Part shown: positions 17,802 to 27,188 of the stretch, one piece after another
Numbering within the stretch: position 1 is the first letter of the stretch
Layout of the letters: each line of letters begins with the position of its first letter
Assembly: GCF_009497775.1 (NCBI RefSeq)
Contig: NZ_CP031012.1
Coordinates: forward strand, 2,542,001 to 2,606,000
From: Alcaligenes faecalis
Lineage (GTDB): Bacteria > Pseudomonadota > Gammaproteobacteria > Burkholderiales > Burkholderiaceae_B
Length of the DNA: 64,000 nucleotides
Direction of reading: 5' to 3'
Notes under the pieces: generated by a model
What the model was told of the DNA's origin: nothing
The model's database searches: none
Seen by the model: only the letters and a program-made list of their open reading frames with translations
Position numbers and translations under genes: made by a program

Positions 17802-19058
17802 ATGCACCTGAACGAATTAAAAGCTCTGCACGTCTCGCAGCTGCTAGAAATGGCTGCCACTCTGGAAATCGACAACGCGAACCGCTTGCGCAAGCAAGAG
17901 CTTATGTTCGCCATCATGAAAAAGCACGCCAAGAAAGGCGAGCAGATTTTCGGTGATGGGGTGCTTGAAGTCCTGCCTGATGGTTTTGGTTTCCTGCGTT
18001 CGCCCGAAACCTCATACCTGGCCAGCACAGACGATATTTACATCTCCCCCTCGCAGATTCGTCGTTTCAATCTGCACACGGGTGACTCCATTGAAGGCGA
18101 AGTGCGCACCCCTAAAGACGGCGAGCGCTACTTTGCCCTGGTCAAGGTGGACAAGGTCAACGGCATGCAGCCCGAAGCCATCAAACATCGCATCATGTTT
18201 GAAAACCTGACCCCGCTGCACCCCGATCAGCCCATGCGCCTGGAGCGCGACATCAAAAGCGAAGAGAACATCACAGGTCGTATCCTGGATATCTTCTCGC
18301 CTATCGGTAAAGGCCAGCGCGCCCTGATCGTGGCCAGCCCCAAATCCGGTAAAACCGTGATGATGCAGCACATGGCTCACGCCATCACGACCAATTACCC
18401 CGAGGCCATCATGATCGTCCTGCTAGTAGACGAGCGCCCCGAGGAAGTGACTGAAATGCAGCGCACCGTGCGCGGCGAAGTGGTGGCCTCCACCTTTGAT
18501 GAACCCGCTACGCGTCACGTGCAAGTGGCCGAAATGGTCATTGAAAAGGCCAAACGCCTGGTTGAATTGAAAAAAGACGTGGTGATCCTGCTGGACTCCA
18601 TTACCCGTCTGGCTCGCGCCTACAACACCGTGGTCCCTGCTTCGGGCAAGGTTTTGACCGGTGGTGTGGACGCCAACGCCCTGCAGCGCCCCAAACGCTT
18701 TTTTGGCGCTGCCCGTAATCTGGAAGAAGGTGGCTCCCTGACCATCATCGGTACTGCCCTGATTGAAACCGGCAGCCGCATGGACGAAGTCATCTATGAA
18801 GAATTTAAAGGTACCGGCAACTCCGAAATCCACCTGGAGCGCCGTCTGGCCGAGAAACGCATTTACCCTGCCATCAACCTGAACAAATCAGGTACACGTC
18901 GTGAAGAGTTGCTGATCAAGCCCGACCTTCTACAAAAGGTCTGGGTTCTGCGCAAGTTCATCCATGGGATGGATGAAATTGAAGCTATGGAGTTTATCCT
19001 GGACAAAATCCGGGCTACCAAGACCAACTCCGAATTCTTCGACATGATGAAGAAGTAA
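17802..19058 (+). CDS. rho: Transcription termination factor Rho
   Basis: A hexameric RNA-dependent helicase that ends transcription. At 418 residues it matches the family length. The N-terminal Rho_N helices (1-45), the cold-shock-like RNA-binding fold (about 50-125, with [10 protein letters not shown] and [12 protein letters not shown]) and the RecA-like core are all present. The core carries Walker A ASPKSGKT (178-185), [14 protein letters not shown] and the Walker B/R-loop region [16 protein letters not shown]. The C terminus, EFFDMMKK, is conserved. No insertion in the N-terminal part, so this is a compact Rho. Confidence 0.98.
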   Translation: MHLNELKALHVSQLLEMAATLEIDNANRLRKQELMFAIMKKHAKKGEQIFGDGVLEVLPDGFGFLRSPETSYLASTDDIYISPSQIRRFNLHTGDSIEGEVRTPKDGERYFALVKVDKVNGMQPEAIKHRIMFENLTPLHPDQPMRLERDIKSEENITGRILDIFSPIGKGQRALIVASPKSGKTVMMQHMAHAITTNYPEAIMIVLLVDERPEEVTEMQRTVRGEVVASTFDEPATRHVQVAEMVIEKAKRLVELKKDVVILLDSITRLARAYNTVVPASGKVLTGGVDANALQRPKRFFGAARNLEEGGSLTIIGTALIETGSRMDEVIYEEFKGTGNSEIHLERRLAEKRIYPAINLNKSGTRREELLIKPDLLQKVWVLRKFIHGMDEIEAMEFILDKIRATKTNSEFFDMMKK

Positions 19059-19072
19059 ATCGAACATCCCGC

Positions 19073-19099
19073 GCAAGCCTCTCTATACGAGAGGCTTGC
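19073..19099 (+). terminator. Hairpin after rho
   Basis: GCAAGCCTCTC pairs perfectly with GAGAGGCTTGC (11 bp, 5-base loop) 14 bases after the rho stop. There is no T-run after it, so it may protect the 3' end or act as a partial terminator. Confidence 0.5.
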
Positions 19100-19199
19100 T
19101 TGCGATGGGCGTATGATCGGGTGCATTCCCGTGCATCCATTCTTTCAATCTGCTGAGTTCTACTCGAAATCTCAGTATTGCAAACAGAGTTCGCTTGCA

Positions 19200-20540
19200 A
19201 TGAAATCTATCTCTCTAGAACAGTTCCTAGCCAGAGTGCAGTCCCGCGACCCTAATCAGCCTGAATTCATGCAGGCCGTACGGGAAGTCATGACCAGCTT
19301 GTGGCCCTTCATCGAGAAAAACCCCCAGTACGCCGATCATGGTCTGCTCGAGCGTCTGGTCGAACCCGAACGTGCTATCCAGTTTCGTATTTCCTGGGTA
19401 GATGATCGCGGTCAGGTTCAGGTCAATCGCGGTTTCCGTATTCAGCACAGCAATGCCATTGGTCCTTTCAAGGGCGGCATGCGCTTTCACCCTTCGGTGA
19501 ATCTGTCCATTCTGAAATTCCTGGCCTTTGAACAAACGTTCAAAAACGCCCTGACTACCCTGCCTATGGGCGGCGGCAAAGGCGGCTCGGACTTTGATCC
19601 CAAGGGCAAATCGGATGGCGAAGTGATGCGCTTTTGCCAGGCCCTGATGATTGAGCTGTACCGTCACCTGGGTCCAGATACCGACGTTCCTGCTGGTGAT
19701 ATCGGCGTGGGCGCACGTGAAGTGGGCTTTATGGCCGGCATGATGAAAAAACTCTCCAACAGCGCAGCCAGTGTGTTCACCGGCAAGGATTTGTGCTTTG
19801 GCGGCAGCTTGATTCGTCCTGAGGCCACGGGGTATGGCACCGTATATTTCGCACAAGAAATGTTGGCTCGCAAAGGCCTGTCCTTTGACGGCATGACAGT
19901 CTCGGTTTCCGGTTCGGGCAATGTGGCTCAATACGCCATTGAAAAATGTCTGGATCTGGGCGCGAAAGTAGTTACCGTTTCCGACTCGCAAGGTTGCGTG
20001 GTGGACATGGACGGCTTTACCCGCGAAAAACTGGCTGCCCTGATGCACGTTAAAAATGTGCAACGTGGTCGTCTGGTGGATTACGCCAAAGAACACAACT
20101 TGCTGTTTGAAGAAGGCAAACGTCCTTGGCACGTCCCTGTGGACATCGCTCTGCCTTGCGCAACCCAGAATGAACTGGATGGCAAAGACGCCGAAATCCT
20201 GATCAAGAACGGTGTGCGTTGCGTTGCCGAAGGCGCCAATATGCCCAGCACGCTGGACGCAGTCGATGCCTTTATCCATGCCAAGATTCTGTATGCCCCA
20301 GGCAAAGCCAGCAATGCAGGTGGTGTTGCCGTATCCGGTCTGGAAATGAGCCAAAACGCCCAGCGCCTGAGCTGGACACGCGAACAAGTTGACGCAAAGC
20401 TGCACTCCATCATGCGTGACATCCACGAAAATTGTGTGAACTATGGTCAAGAAAGCGACTTCATCCACTACGTTAACGGCGCCAATATTGCCGGCTTTGT
20501 CAAAGTCGCCAATGCCATGCGTCATCAAGGTGTTTATTAA
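19200..20540 (+). CDS. gdhA: Glutamate dehydrogenase, NADP-type
   Basis: Interconverts 2-oxoglutarate plus ammonia and glutamate. The 446-residue protein has the hexameric GDH layout of GdhA: MGGGKGGSDFDPKGKSDGEVMRFCQ (catalytic Lys region), PAGDIGVGAREVGFM (catalytic Asp), GSLIRPEATGYGTVYF, the dinucleotide motif VSGSGNVAQYA, and AEGANMPST. The start at 19200 gives MKSISLEQFLARV; longer in-frame starts reach back through non-conserved sequence. It stands alone between the rho hairpin and a strong terminator. NADP preference is inferred from similarity to E. coli GdhA. Confidence 0.95.
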   Translation: MKSISLEQFLARVQSRDPNQPEFMQAVREVMTSLWPFIEKNPQYADHGLLERLVEPERAIQFRISWVDDRGQVQVNRGFRIQHSNAIGPFKGGMRFHPSVNLSILKFLAFEQTFKNALTTLPMGGGKGGSDFDPKGKSDGEVMRFCQALMIELYRHLGPDTDVPAGDIGVGAREVGFMAGMMKKLSNSAASVFTGKDLCFGGSLIRPEATGYGTVYFAQEMLARKGLSFDGMTVSVSGSGNVAQYAIEKCLDLGAKVVTVSDSQGCVVDMDGFTREKLAALMHVKNVQRGRLVDYAKEHNLLFEEGKRPWHVPVDIALPCATQNELDGKDAEILIKNGVRCVAEGANMPSTLDAVDAFIHAKILYAPGKASNAGGVAVSGLEMSQNAQRLSWTREQVDAKLHSIMRDIHENCVNYGQESDFIHYVNGANIAGFVKVANAMRHQGVY

Positions 20541-20563
20541 GTTTTGCGCCTTGCTCAGTAGTC

Positions 20564-20592
20564 AAAAAAACCGCCCACAAGGCGGTTTTTTT
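20564..20592. terminator. Bidirectional intrinsic terminator after gdhA
   Basis: AAAAAAACCGCC pairs with GGCGGTTTTTTT around CACAA. It can end gdhA transcripts on the plus strand and those of the dioxygenase operon on the minus strand. Confidence 0.95.
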
Positions 20593-20752
20593 GTTTCTGT
20601 CCAAGCTGGAAGTGTCTGTCGCAGGTTTGACCCTATCCGCTCTTGAAAGCCATGGTCTGGCCACCCACTTGAAGCAACAAAACATGGTCCTGATAAAGCT
20701 CTGCCTATCTACAAACAGAGCCAAGGAGAAGCCCCTGAACCAAGCCAGGACA

Positions 20753-21373
20753 TCAAGGCAGAAAAATATCCCCACGCTGTGCATAATACGGCCCAGCCCA
20801 CCGAGCCAAAGGCCGATACACCTCCAGATCTACTTTCCCCTTCTCGTCCATCAAGGACGAATCAACATGAAAAGCCAGCACTTCCAGAATATGCAGCTGG
20901 TTCACGCCATGCCCCAAATCCACTACCTGATCCAGCTTGCATTCCATCTGCACCGCTGCCCCACCCAGGCGAGGCACGCGCACATACTGGCTGGGCACGA
21001 GATTCATGCCCAACTCCTTTACCTCGCTCTGACCAGGTGGCAAGGCAGCCGCACTGGCGTGAACCGCCGCCAGATCAGACTGGCGGCATAACTGCACCAC
21101 ACATTCTTTGTTGGCCTGCAAATTACGGGCCGTATCCTTCAAGCTACCGTCATCATTACGGTTGATATTGATCGCCAGCATGGGCGGGCTGTGTGCCACG
21201 TAATTGAAGGAGCTGAAGGGTGCCAGATTCACACTGCCCGACTCCTCCAAGGTACATACCCAGGCAATGGGACGTGGCACGATCAGGGACGTCAGCAGGC
21301 GGTAGGCCATGCTGTCGTCCATGCCCTCGCAAGACAGACTGCGATAGCTGGATGATGTGTCAGTCGTGTGCAT
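20753..21373 (-). CDS. Flavin reductase-domain protein
   Basis: A 206-residue FMN-binding split-barrel protein of the flavin reductase (DIM6/NTAB) group. Motifs are YRLLTSLIVPRPIAWVCT, NLAPFSSFNYVAHSPPMLAI, LKDTARNLQANKECVV and AVQMECKLDQV. Such proteins reduce flavin with NAD(P)H or bind FMN. The ATG at 21373 lies 7 bases after the dioxygenase beta stop, so it is the last gene of the operon. No ferredoxin or classical reductase gene for the dioxygenase is visible, and this protein may supply its electrons; that is inference. Its C terminus (YYAQRGDIFLP) is short and ordinary. Confidence 0.75.
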   Translation of the reverse strand: MHTTDTSSSYRSLSCEGMDDSMAYRLLTSLIVPRPIAWVCTLEESGSVNLAPFSSFNYVAHSPPMLAININRNDDGSLKDTARNLQANKECVVQLCRQSDLAAVHASAAALPPGQSEVKELGMNLVPSQYVRVPRLGGAAVQMECKLDQVVDLGHGVNQLHILEVLAFHVDSSLMDEKGKVDLEVYRPLARWAGPYYAQRGDIFLP

Positions 21374-21380
21374 AGGCGGC

Positions 21381-21983
21381 CTAAATGAAGAGCTGAATGG
21401 TGGGTAAATAACCATCCACACTCAACAGGTCCACCCGCTTCTCCACGATCTCCCAAGCCTGATCGACGGCGCGCAAACGGTAGGAGGCAGTAGCGGGCAG
21501 AACCTCGGTTTTTTGCTTCTGATACTCTGAATAAATCAGATTGGTGCGCACGGTATAGCAGCCGTCCTCGTCAGGGTGTTCGGACTGAACGCGCGGGTTT
21601 TGAATCACACGCAGACCGCGCACGCCGGGTTGCAAGGAAAAGGCACGATGGTGCGACAAGCGGTCAATACGCAAGCGCATCAACATGCGGTTTTCCAAGG
21701 CAATGCACATGCGCCCTTCCGGGCTTTCCTGGCCGGATTCACCGGGAATCCAGTACAGGCCATCCTGCGCGAATAGCTCGTACCATTCGTCAAAACGACC
21801 CTCGTCCAGCAAGGCGTTCTCTTGCCATACAAAGCTCTGCAGGCTTTGTTGCAGGCTCGTCGTTTGCTCCAGATGCTGGCCTTGTTCCTGGCTTTGCTGC
21901 GAATTCAATTGTTGCTGCCCCTCTTGCAACTCATGCTGTACTTGACCATTCCGCTGGCCCTGTTCTTGCTCCATCCCCATCAT
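21381..21983 (-). CDS. Aromatic-ring-hydroxylating dioxygenase beta subunit with Gln-rich N terminus
   Basis: The small structural subunit of a Rieske non-heme-iron dioxygenase. The conserved fold starts near residue 45 (LQSFVWQENALLDEGRFDEWYELFAQDGLYWIP) and ends WEIVEKRVDLLSVDGYLPT, as usual for this family. Ahead of it are about 49 residues with 18 glutamines, far richer than normal. The start overlaps the alpha stop (ATGA, 21980-21983); ATG codons just downstream are also possible. An upstream in-frame start at 22043 would lie inside the alpha gene and is rejected. 200 residues. Confidence 0.85.
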   Translation of the reverse strand: MMGMEQEQGQRNGQVQHELQEGQQQLNSQQSQEQGQHLEQTTSLQQSLQSFVWQENALLDEGRFDEWYELFAQDGLYWIPGESGQESPEGRMCIALENRMLMRLRIDRLSHHRAFSLQPGVRGLRVIQNPRVQSEHPDEDGCYTVRTNLIYSEYQKQKTEVLPATASYRLRAVDQAWEIVEKRVDLLSVDGYLPTIQLFI

Positions 21984-23293
21984 TCCTGCTCCTGCTGCTT
22001 CATGCCTTGCTTCCAGGCACGGTATTGGTTGCGTATGACCCATTCATTATTCGCGTCATCAAAGGTGCCCTTGCCCTGCTCACCTTCCTGCGCATCGTAT
22101 TGACGCAGCAGATTCACCCACGGATTACCCTGGGCTTTCAGGCTGGCTTGCTGGCTCTCGAACAAATGCACATCGTCATGGGCAACAACGCTCATGGGCG
22201 AATAAACCAGACGGCTATAAGTCAGCCCGCGATCCAGCATTTCACGCGGTGCCCCTTTGGGTTGAAACACCCACACTTCCAGCAAGGTTCGGTCTACAGC
22301 CAAAGGTCGCAACACACGAATAATCTGCGGCGAACCCTTGGCCGCCATGCTGGGGTAAAACACCACGTTTTGTGGATTGAAACCCAGCACCCGAGCCGCT
22401 TTCTCCTCGCCCCAGGCTTCGTTCATCATGGCTTCGTAGCCCGGAATCCCGGAGTAATCGGTATGAATGCTGAACTTGGTGCCCAGAATGCTGTGCCCGT
22501 TCGGGTAGGTTTCCACGCCCATACGTGAATAGAAGTCGTAGCCCGAACCGAAGGGCAGCAATTGCTCCAGCGCGGTGGGGTCCTCTTCCTTGAACACTTC
22601 ACCCACTTTGGCTGCCGAGCTGGAGGCCGATTCATGCGTGGAGATGGGATGCACGGTGTCGTTGATGTTCTCCATGTACATCTTCCAGTTGCAGTTGATG
22701 ACGGTACGAATCGAACCGCCTGCCACCTGCAACTCCCCTTCCGGAGAGCGATCCGCCATATTGTCCAAGGCCTGCAGCACATCACCGAAATACTCTTGCA
22801 GGCTGAACCCTTCCTTGCTGAGGCGGGCAAACACAAAGCCGCGATAGCTTTCTACCGCCCCCGGTGTAGACAGGCCGCCCGCAGCCGGGCATTGCGAAAA
22901 CTCCGTGTTTTCGTAGGCGTTTTTCAGCGGCACCGCCAGCAGCGAGCCATCCAGCTTGTAGGTCCAGGCGTGGTACGGACAACGCAGCATCTTGCCCACA
23001 TTGCCGCTGGGTTCGCTGACCAGCCTGGCCCCCTTGTGGGCGCAACGGTTCATCACCACCCGCACCGAGCCATCGCTATGGCGCAGCATGATGACGGGGC
23101 TTTGCGCCAAGGTCACCGATACATAATCGCCCGTCTTGGGCACCTGACTTTCATGGCCCACGTAGAGCCAGGCACGGCTGAACAGCCGTTCCATTTCCAG
23201 TTGAAAGACGTCCTCGTCCAGATAGGCATCCCGATGGACCTGATGGTCCTGGGTCAGGCCCGACAAGGCGGCCTCGTTATTGGCATAACTCAT
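21980..23293 (-). CDS. Rieske dioxygenase alpha subunit
   Basis: The catalytic subunit of a ring-hydroxylating dioxygenase; it should dihydroxylate or demethylate an aromatic substrate. The Rieske cluster ligands are in NRCAHKGARLV and LRCPYHAWTYKLDG (CxH...CxxH, about residues 80-110). The mononuclear iron site is in NINDTVHPISTHE (two His). The substrate-binding domain continues to residue 437. The substrate cannot be read from sequence. The gene sits between an ABC importer and the beta subunit, and is 32 bases after the ATPase gene. The C-terminal tail is Gln-rich (MKQQEQE), running into the Gln-rich start of beta. Confidence 0.9.
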   Translation of the reverse strand: MSYANNEAALSGLTQDHQVHRDAYLDEDVFQLEMERLFSRAWLYVGHESQVPKTGDYVSVTLAQSPVIMLRHSDGSVRVVMNRCAHKGARLVSEPSGNVGKMLRCPYHAWTYKLDGSLLAVPLKNAYENTEFSQCPAAGGLSTPGAVESYRGFVFARLSKEGFSLQEYFGDVLQALDNMADRSPEGELQVAGGSIRTVINCNWKMYMENINDTVHPISTHESASSSAAKVGEVFKEEDPTALEQLLPFGSGYDFYSRMGVETYPNGHSILGTKFSIHTDYSGIPGYEAMMNEAWGEEKAARVLGFNPQNVVFYPSMAAKGSPQIIRVLRPLAVDRTLLEVWVFQPKGAPREMLDRGLTYSRLVYSPMSVVAHDDVHLFESQQASLKAQGNPWVNLLRQYDAQEGEQGKGTFDDANNEWVIRNQYRAWKQGMKQQEQE

Positions 23294-23325
23294 AGTGCTT
23301 CCTGTAAATACGAGTAAAACGGGAT

Positions 23326-25212
23326 TCAGACCGCCATAGCGGGTACTAAAGCGGGTGCAGCCTCACCCACGGTTTGGGATGGACAATCCAGAGGCGCAGG
23401 CCAGATCTGGCTGGAATCATCCGGCGGCACACTGCCCAGCAAAAGACGGGTATAGGGATGCTGCGGGTCGGCAAACACCTCGGCAGTATTTCCTTGCTCT
23501 ACAACTTCACCGTTTTTCATCACCAGTACTCGTGTGCACAAATAGCGAATCACGGACAAGTCGTGCGAGATGAACACCACTGCGACGCCCAATTCCTTAT
23601 TCAGTCGCAGCAAGAGATTCAAAATCAGCGCCTGCACCGATACATCCAGACCGGACACAATCTCGTCCGCCACCAGCAGACGCGGCTGCACACACAAGGC
23701 GCGAGCAATGTTCACGCGTTGCTTTTGCCCGCCAGACAGTTCCGAGGGGAAACGCAAACCCGCATCCTGGGCAATGCCCACCTGCGCCATCAACTCGTCG
23801 GCTTTCTGACGACGCTGCTCAGGTGTCATCCCCGGCTGCAACTCCAGTACCTGCGTTACCAACTGCTGTACGCTGCGGCGTGGATTCAAGGCCGAATCCG
23901 GGTCCTGAAACACCATCTGAATCGTCTGCGACAAGGACTCGCCCTGCCCTTTGGCAAACTGCTCGCGGGACTGGCCTTGCACCAGCACTTGCCCACCGCT
24001 GGGCTGCAACAGGCCCACCATCAAACGGGCGACGGTGCTTTTGCCACTACCGCTTTCCCCCACTACGCCGACCATCTCGCCAGGGCGCACGCTCAAGGAC
24101 AGGGGCCGCAAGGCATACATCAGGCTGCGACGGCCATTACGTGTCACTCGGTAGCTGCGCTCCACATTCTGAAATTCCACCAGCGGGGCGGACTCTTCAG
24201 AAGGCCCTTGCGGCAGGACATGCAGCTGGGCTTGCGCCGCCACATCACGCGTCATGCAGGGACCGGCGCAGCTTACCCAATGACCGGGCTTCACCGCCTC
24301 CAACTCTGGCGCACGCTGCTCACAGGCTGCATTACGCGTAGGACAACGGCGAGCAAACCGGCAGCCCGGCAGATCCCGCATGTCTTTCAGGCCCGGCATG
24401 ATGTCGGCCAGTGACGGCAAGGCATACAAAGGGCCATTCAATGCTGGCGTCGCATTCTTCAAGGCCCAGGAATAAGGATGCAAAGGAGTATCCAAGACAT
24501 CCGCGGCGGGACCTTGTTCGACCACATCCCCGGCATACAGCACGGCAACCTCATCACAGACGTGGGCAGCCATACGCAGATCGTGGGTGATCAGAATCAC
24601 GGCGGTTTGATGGCGCTGCTGCACATCACGCAAAATGCGGATAATTTGCGCTTGGGTAATCACATCCAAAGCCGTTGTAGGCTCGTCAGCCACGATCAGT
24701 TCCGGGTCGCCGGAAAAGGCCATGGCAATCAGGATACGCTGGCACTGCCCGCCCGAAAGCTCATGGGCATAGCGCCCCAGCATGGACGGCGGATCAGGCA
24801 GACCCACTTCATGCAGACGCTCCAGGCAATATTGCTCGCGCGATGCACGAGGAATACCCAGTCGAGCCAAGTGCTCGAACATCTGCTGGCGTATGGTCAG
24901 CACCGGATTCAACGAGGACAAGGGCTCCTGCGGCACAAAGGCCACTTTGCGACCCAGCAGACGGCGCATTTGTGCACCCGTGACCACTGAGCCCTGAAAA
25001 CAGACCTGGCCCGAGGACAAGCGCAGATTGCTGGGCAACATGCCCGAGATCACCCGCCCTATCATGCTCTTGCCTGCGCCGGACTCCCCGACCAGCCCCA
25101 AGGTGCGGCCTGCTTGCACCGCAAACGAGACCTTGCGCAGCAGCTCTACCGATTGCCCTTGTACCGGCACCGAGACACTGACTTGCTTGAATTCAATAAT
25201 CGGCACGCTCAT
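23326..25212 (-). CDS. Fused double ABC ATPase of a Dpp/Opp-type importer
   Basis: Energises uptake through the two permeases encoded just upstream. The 628 residues contain two complete nucleotide-binding domains. The first has Walker A GESGAGKS at about 42-49 and LSGGQ at 152-156. The second has GESGSGKS near 385 and LSGGQ further on. They are joined by the oligopeptide-transporter C-terminal motif with cysteines (PGCRFARRCPTR). This is DppD and DppF fused in one chain, as in several Burkholderiales peptide/nickel-type systems. The start shares one base with the DppC-like stop (TGATG). Confidence 0.92.
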   Translation of the reverse strand: MSVPIIEFKQVSVSVPVQGQSVELLRKVSFAVQAGRTLGLVGESGAGKSMIGRVISGMLPSNLRLSSGQVCFQGSVVTGAQMRRLLGRKVAFVPQEPLSSLNPVLTIRQQMFEHLARLGIPRASREQYCLERLHEVGLPDPPSMLGRYAHELSGGQCQRILIAMAFSGDPELIVADEPTTALDVITQAQIIRILRDVQQRHQTAVILITHDLRMAAHVCDEVAVLYAGDVVEQGPAADVLDTPLHPYSWALKNATPALNGPLYALPSLADIMPGLKDMRDLPGCRFARRCPTRNAACEQRAPELEAVKPGHWVSCAGPCMTRDVAAQAQLHVLPQGPSEESAPLVEFQNVERSYRVTRNGRRSLMYALRPLSLSVRPGEMVGVVGESGSGKSTVARLMVGLLQPSGGQVLVQGQSREQFAKGQGESLSQTIQMVFQDPDSALNPRRSVQQLVTQVLELQPGMTPEQRRQKADELMAQVGIAQDAGLRFPSELSGGQKQRVNIARALCVQPRLLVADEIVSGLDVSVQALILNLLLRLNKELGVAVVFISHDLSVIRYLCTRVLVMKNGEVVEQGNTAEVFADPQHPYTRLLLGSVPPDDSSQIWPAPLDCPSQTVGEAAPALVPAMAV

Positions 25213-26096
25213 CAGTGCGCTCCTCGTTGCTTGAGCCGAGGATCCAGCGTGGTGCGCAAACCATCACTCAGCAAATTGAAACCCAGCACTGCAAACACAA
25301 TGCCAATGACCGGCGCCATCAGGCCCCAGCCTGCCTGGTAAATCTGGTCACGACCGTCGGCCAGCATCACGCCCCAGGCCACCACATCCGAAGGAACGGA
25401 AAGCCCCACGAAACTGAGGATGGCTTCAACCACAATGGCCACCCCCATTTGCAGACTGAACAAGGTGACGATCAGTGGCGCCACGCTAGGCAGCACTTCA
25501 CGCAACATGATGCGCAGGTGGGAAAAGCCCAGCAAATGCGCGGCATAAACATAATCACGCTGGCGCGCCACCAGAACTTCGGCCCGAACCACGCGATAAA
25601 AACGGGTCCAGTCCACCAGCACCACGGCCAGAATCACGTTGAACAGCCCCGTGCCCAAGCCCACCATCAACATCATGGAAAACACCACGGGCGGGAATGC
25701 CATCCACAGCACCACTAGAGAGCTGACTCCCCGGTCGAACCAGCCACCGATATAACCAGCCAAGATAGCCAGCACCGTGCCCAGCACCATGGTCCCTGCG
25801 GCAGCGGTCACAGCCACCTGAAAGGCCACACGGCTGCCATAAATCAGGCGCGACAAAATACATCGCCCCAGGCCATCCGTTCCCAAGGGATACTGCGCCA
25901 GACCACCCTCCTGCCACGCGGGTGGCAAGAGCGTGGCCAGCAAGTCCTGAGCATTAGGATCGTTGGGAGCCAGCAAAGGGGCAAACAAGGCCACCAAAGC
26001 AAAGATCAAGACCAGAGTGCCGCCAACCAGCACTTTGGGATGGGCCAGCACAGGCCGCAGCCGCGCTTGCCAGAAAGAATGTGGATGCGCGCTCAT
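25212..26096 (-). CDS. Dpp/Opp-type ABC importer permease (DppC-like)
   Basis: An inner-membrane permease of 294 residues with an N-terminal membrane segment (VLVGGTLVLIFALVALFAPLL) and five more. The EAA loop is near 220 (EAILSFVGLSVPSDVVAWG). LGTDGLGRCILSRLIYGSRV is the DppC N-terminal signature. It is coupled to the DppB-like gene by a 4-base overlap and to the ATPase by one base. Confidence 0.92.
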   Translation of the reverse strand: MSAHPHSFWQARLRPVLAHPKVLVGGTLVLIFALVALFAPLLAPNDPNAQDLLATLLPPAWQEGGLAQYPLGTDGLGRCILSRLIYGSRVAFQVAVTAAAGTMVLGTVLAILAGYIGGWFDRGVSSLVVLWMAFPPVVFSMMLMVGLGTGLFNVILAVVLVDWTRFYRVVRAEVLVARQRDYVYAAHLLGFSHLRIMLREVLPSVAPLIVTLFSLQMGVAIVVEAILSFVGLSVPSDVVAWGVMLADGRDQIYQAGWGLMAPVIGIVFAVLGFNLLSDGLRTTLDPRLKQRGAH

Positions 26097-27106
26097 GTGG
26101 ACCTCAGACGTGGATTCATAACGCTGTACAAGCCATCGACACAGAAGTTGACGGCCAGCACCATCAAACAGAACACCAGAGCCACGCCCTGAATCAGGGG
26201 AAGGTCATGGTTCTTGATGGCTTGCACCATCAGATTGCCGATACCGGGGAAGGAGAAAATGACTTCGATCAGCAAGGTGCCGCCAAACAAGAAGCCAAAT
26301 TGCACGCCGATCAGGGTCAAGGTAGGCAGGGCCGCGTTTTTCAGCATATGCACCAGCAGCACTCGCCATTCCGGCACACCGCGCAGACGGGCTACGTTCA
26401 CGTACTGGCTATTGGCTGTCTCAATCAGGCTGGAGCGCAGCACGCGAATCACGATGGGACTGAAAGCCAGAGCCAAGGCCAGAGCGGGCAGGAGCAAATG
26501 CGAGAAGGCATCCCACCAGGCTTGCCATTGACCGCGTACCAAGAGGTCAAACAGCAGAAAGCCCGTGCCGCCATCTACGGCTGGTGTGCCTTCCATTCGT
26601 CCCATAAAGGGCAGGACCGGAAACAGCACACCGAACACCACGATCAAAATAATGCCCCACAGAAAGGACGGCACCGACAGAAGCAGCACCAGCACGAAGT
26701 CGGCCACAAATTCGATCTTTTTCTTGTCCAGCAAATACAGAACAATGCCGCCAGGAATAGAGATCAGCAAAGCCATCAGCAAGCTGATACAGGCCAGCTC
26801 CAGCGTGGGTGGTAAAGCCTGGGCCAGCAAACCCGTCACCGGCTGATGAAAGAAGATGGAGTTGCCCAGATTGCCGCGAAACACACCGCTCAACCAAACC
26901 TGGTACTGATGCAAGGCCGAGCCATCCATGCCCAGCTCAACACGCAGCGCCTGCGCATCGGCTTCGGTGGCCGAAGGAGGCAGCATCATGCCCAGAGAGT
27001 CAGCGGGAATGACGCGCAGCATGAAGAACACGATCATGGACAGCAAGAACGCCGTCACCAGCACGAAGACGAGCTTGCGCGCCATCAGGAAGCAAACGTT
27101 TTTCAT
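26093..27106 (-). CDS. Dpp/Opp-type ABC importer permease (DppB-like)
   Basis: An inner-membrane permease of 337 residues with the DppB start (LVFVLVTAFLLSMIVFFMLRVIP), several membrane segments and the EAA-type motif EVIFSFPGIGNLMVQAI. It forms the transport channel with the DppC-like protein. It begins about 80 bases after the binding-protein gene; the gap holds two hairpins that may set the expression ratio between binding protein and membrane parts. Confidence 0.92.
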   Translation of the reverse strand: MKNVCFLMARKLVFVLVTAFLLSMIVFFMLRVIPADSLGMMLPPSATEADAQALRVELGMDGSALHQYQVWLSGVFRGNLGNSIFFHQPVTGLLAQALPPTLELACISLLMALLISIPGGIVLYLLDKKKIEFVADFVLVLLLSVPSFLWGIILIVVFGVLFPVLPFMGRMEGTPAVDGGTGFLLFDLLVRGQWQAWWDAFSHLLLPALALALAFSPIVIRVLRSSLIETANSQYVNVARLRGVPEWRVLLVHMLKNAALPTLTLIGVQFGFLFGGTLLIEVIFSFPGIGNLMVQAIKNHDLPLIQGVALVFCLMVLAVNFCVDGLYSVMNPRLRST

Positions 27107-27130
27107 GAAGAGAACCGCAGGAGAAAATAC

Positions 27131-27176
27131 GCCGGGTCAAACCCGGTAGACCACCCCGCAGCGCGATGCTGCGGGG
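27131..27176 (-). promoter_or_regulatory. Two stacked hairpins between the binding-protein and permease genes
   Basis: GCCGGGT/ACCCGGT (27131-27147) and CCCCGCAGC/GCTGCGGGG (27154-27176, 9 bp) lie just after the binding-protein stop, without a T-run. Such hairpins commonly stabilise the 5' part of an operon mRNA. Confidence 0.55.
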
Positions 27177-27188
27177 CGCATGAAAGGC

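Noticed and set aside
21983..22043. Longer start of the dioxygenase beta subunit at 22043
   Set aside because: It would overlap the alpha gene by 64 bases; the ATGA overlap at 21983 fits the family better.
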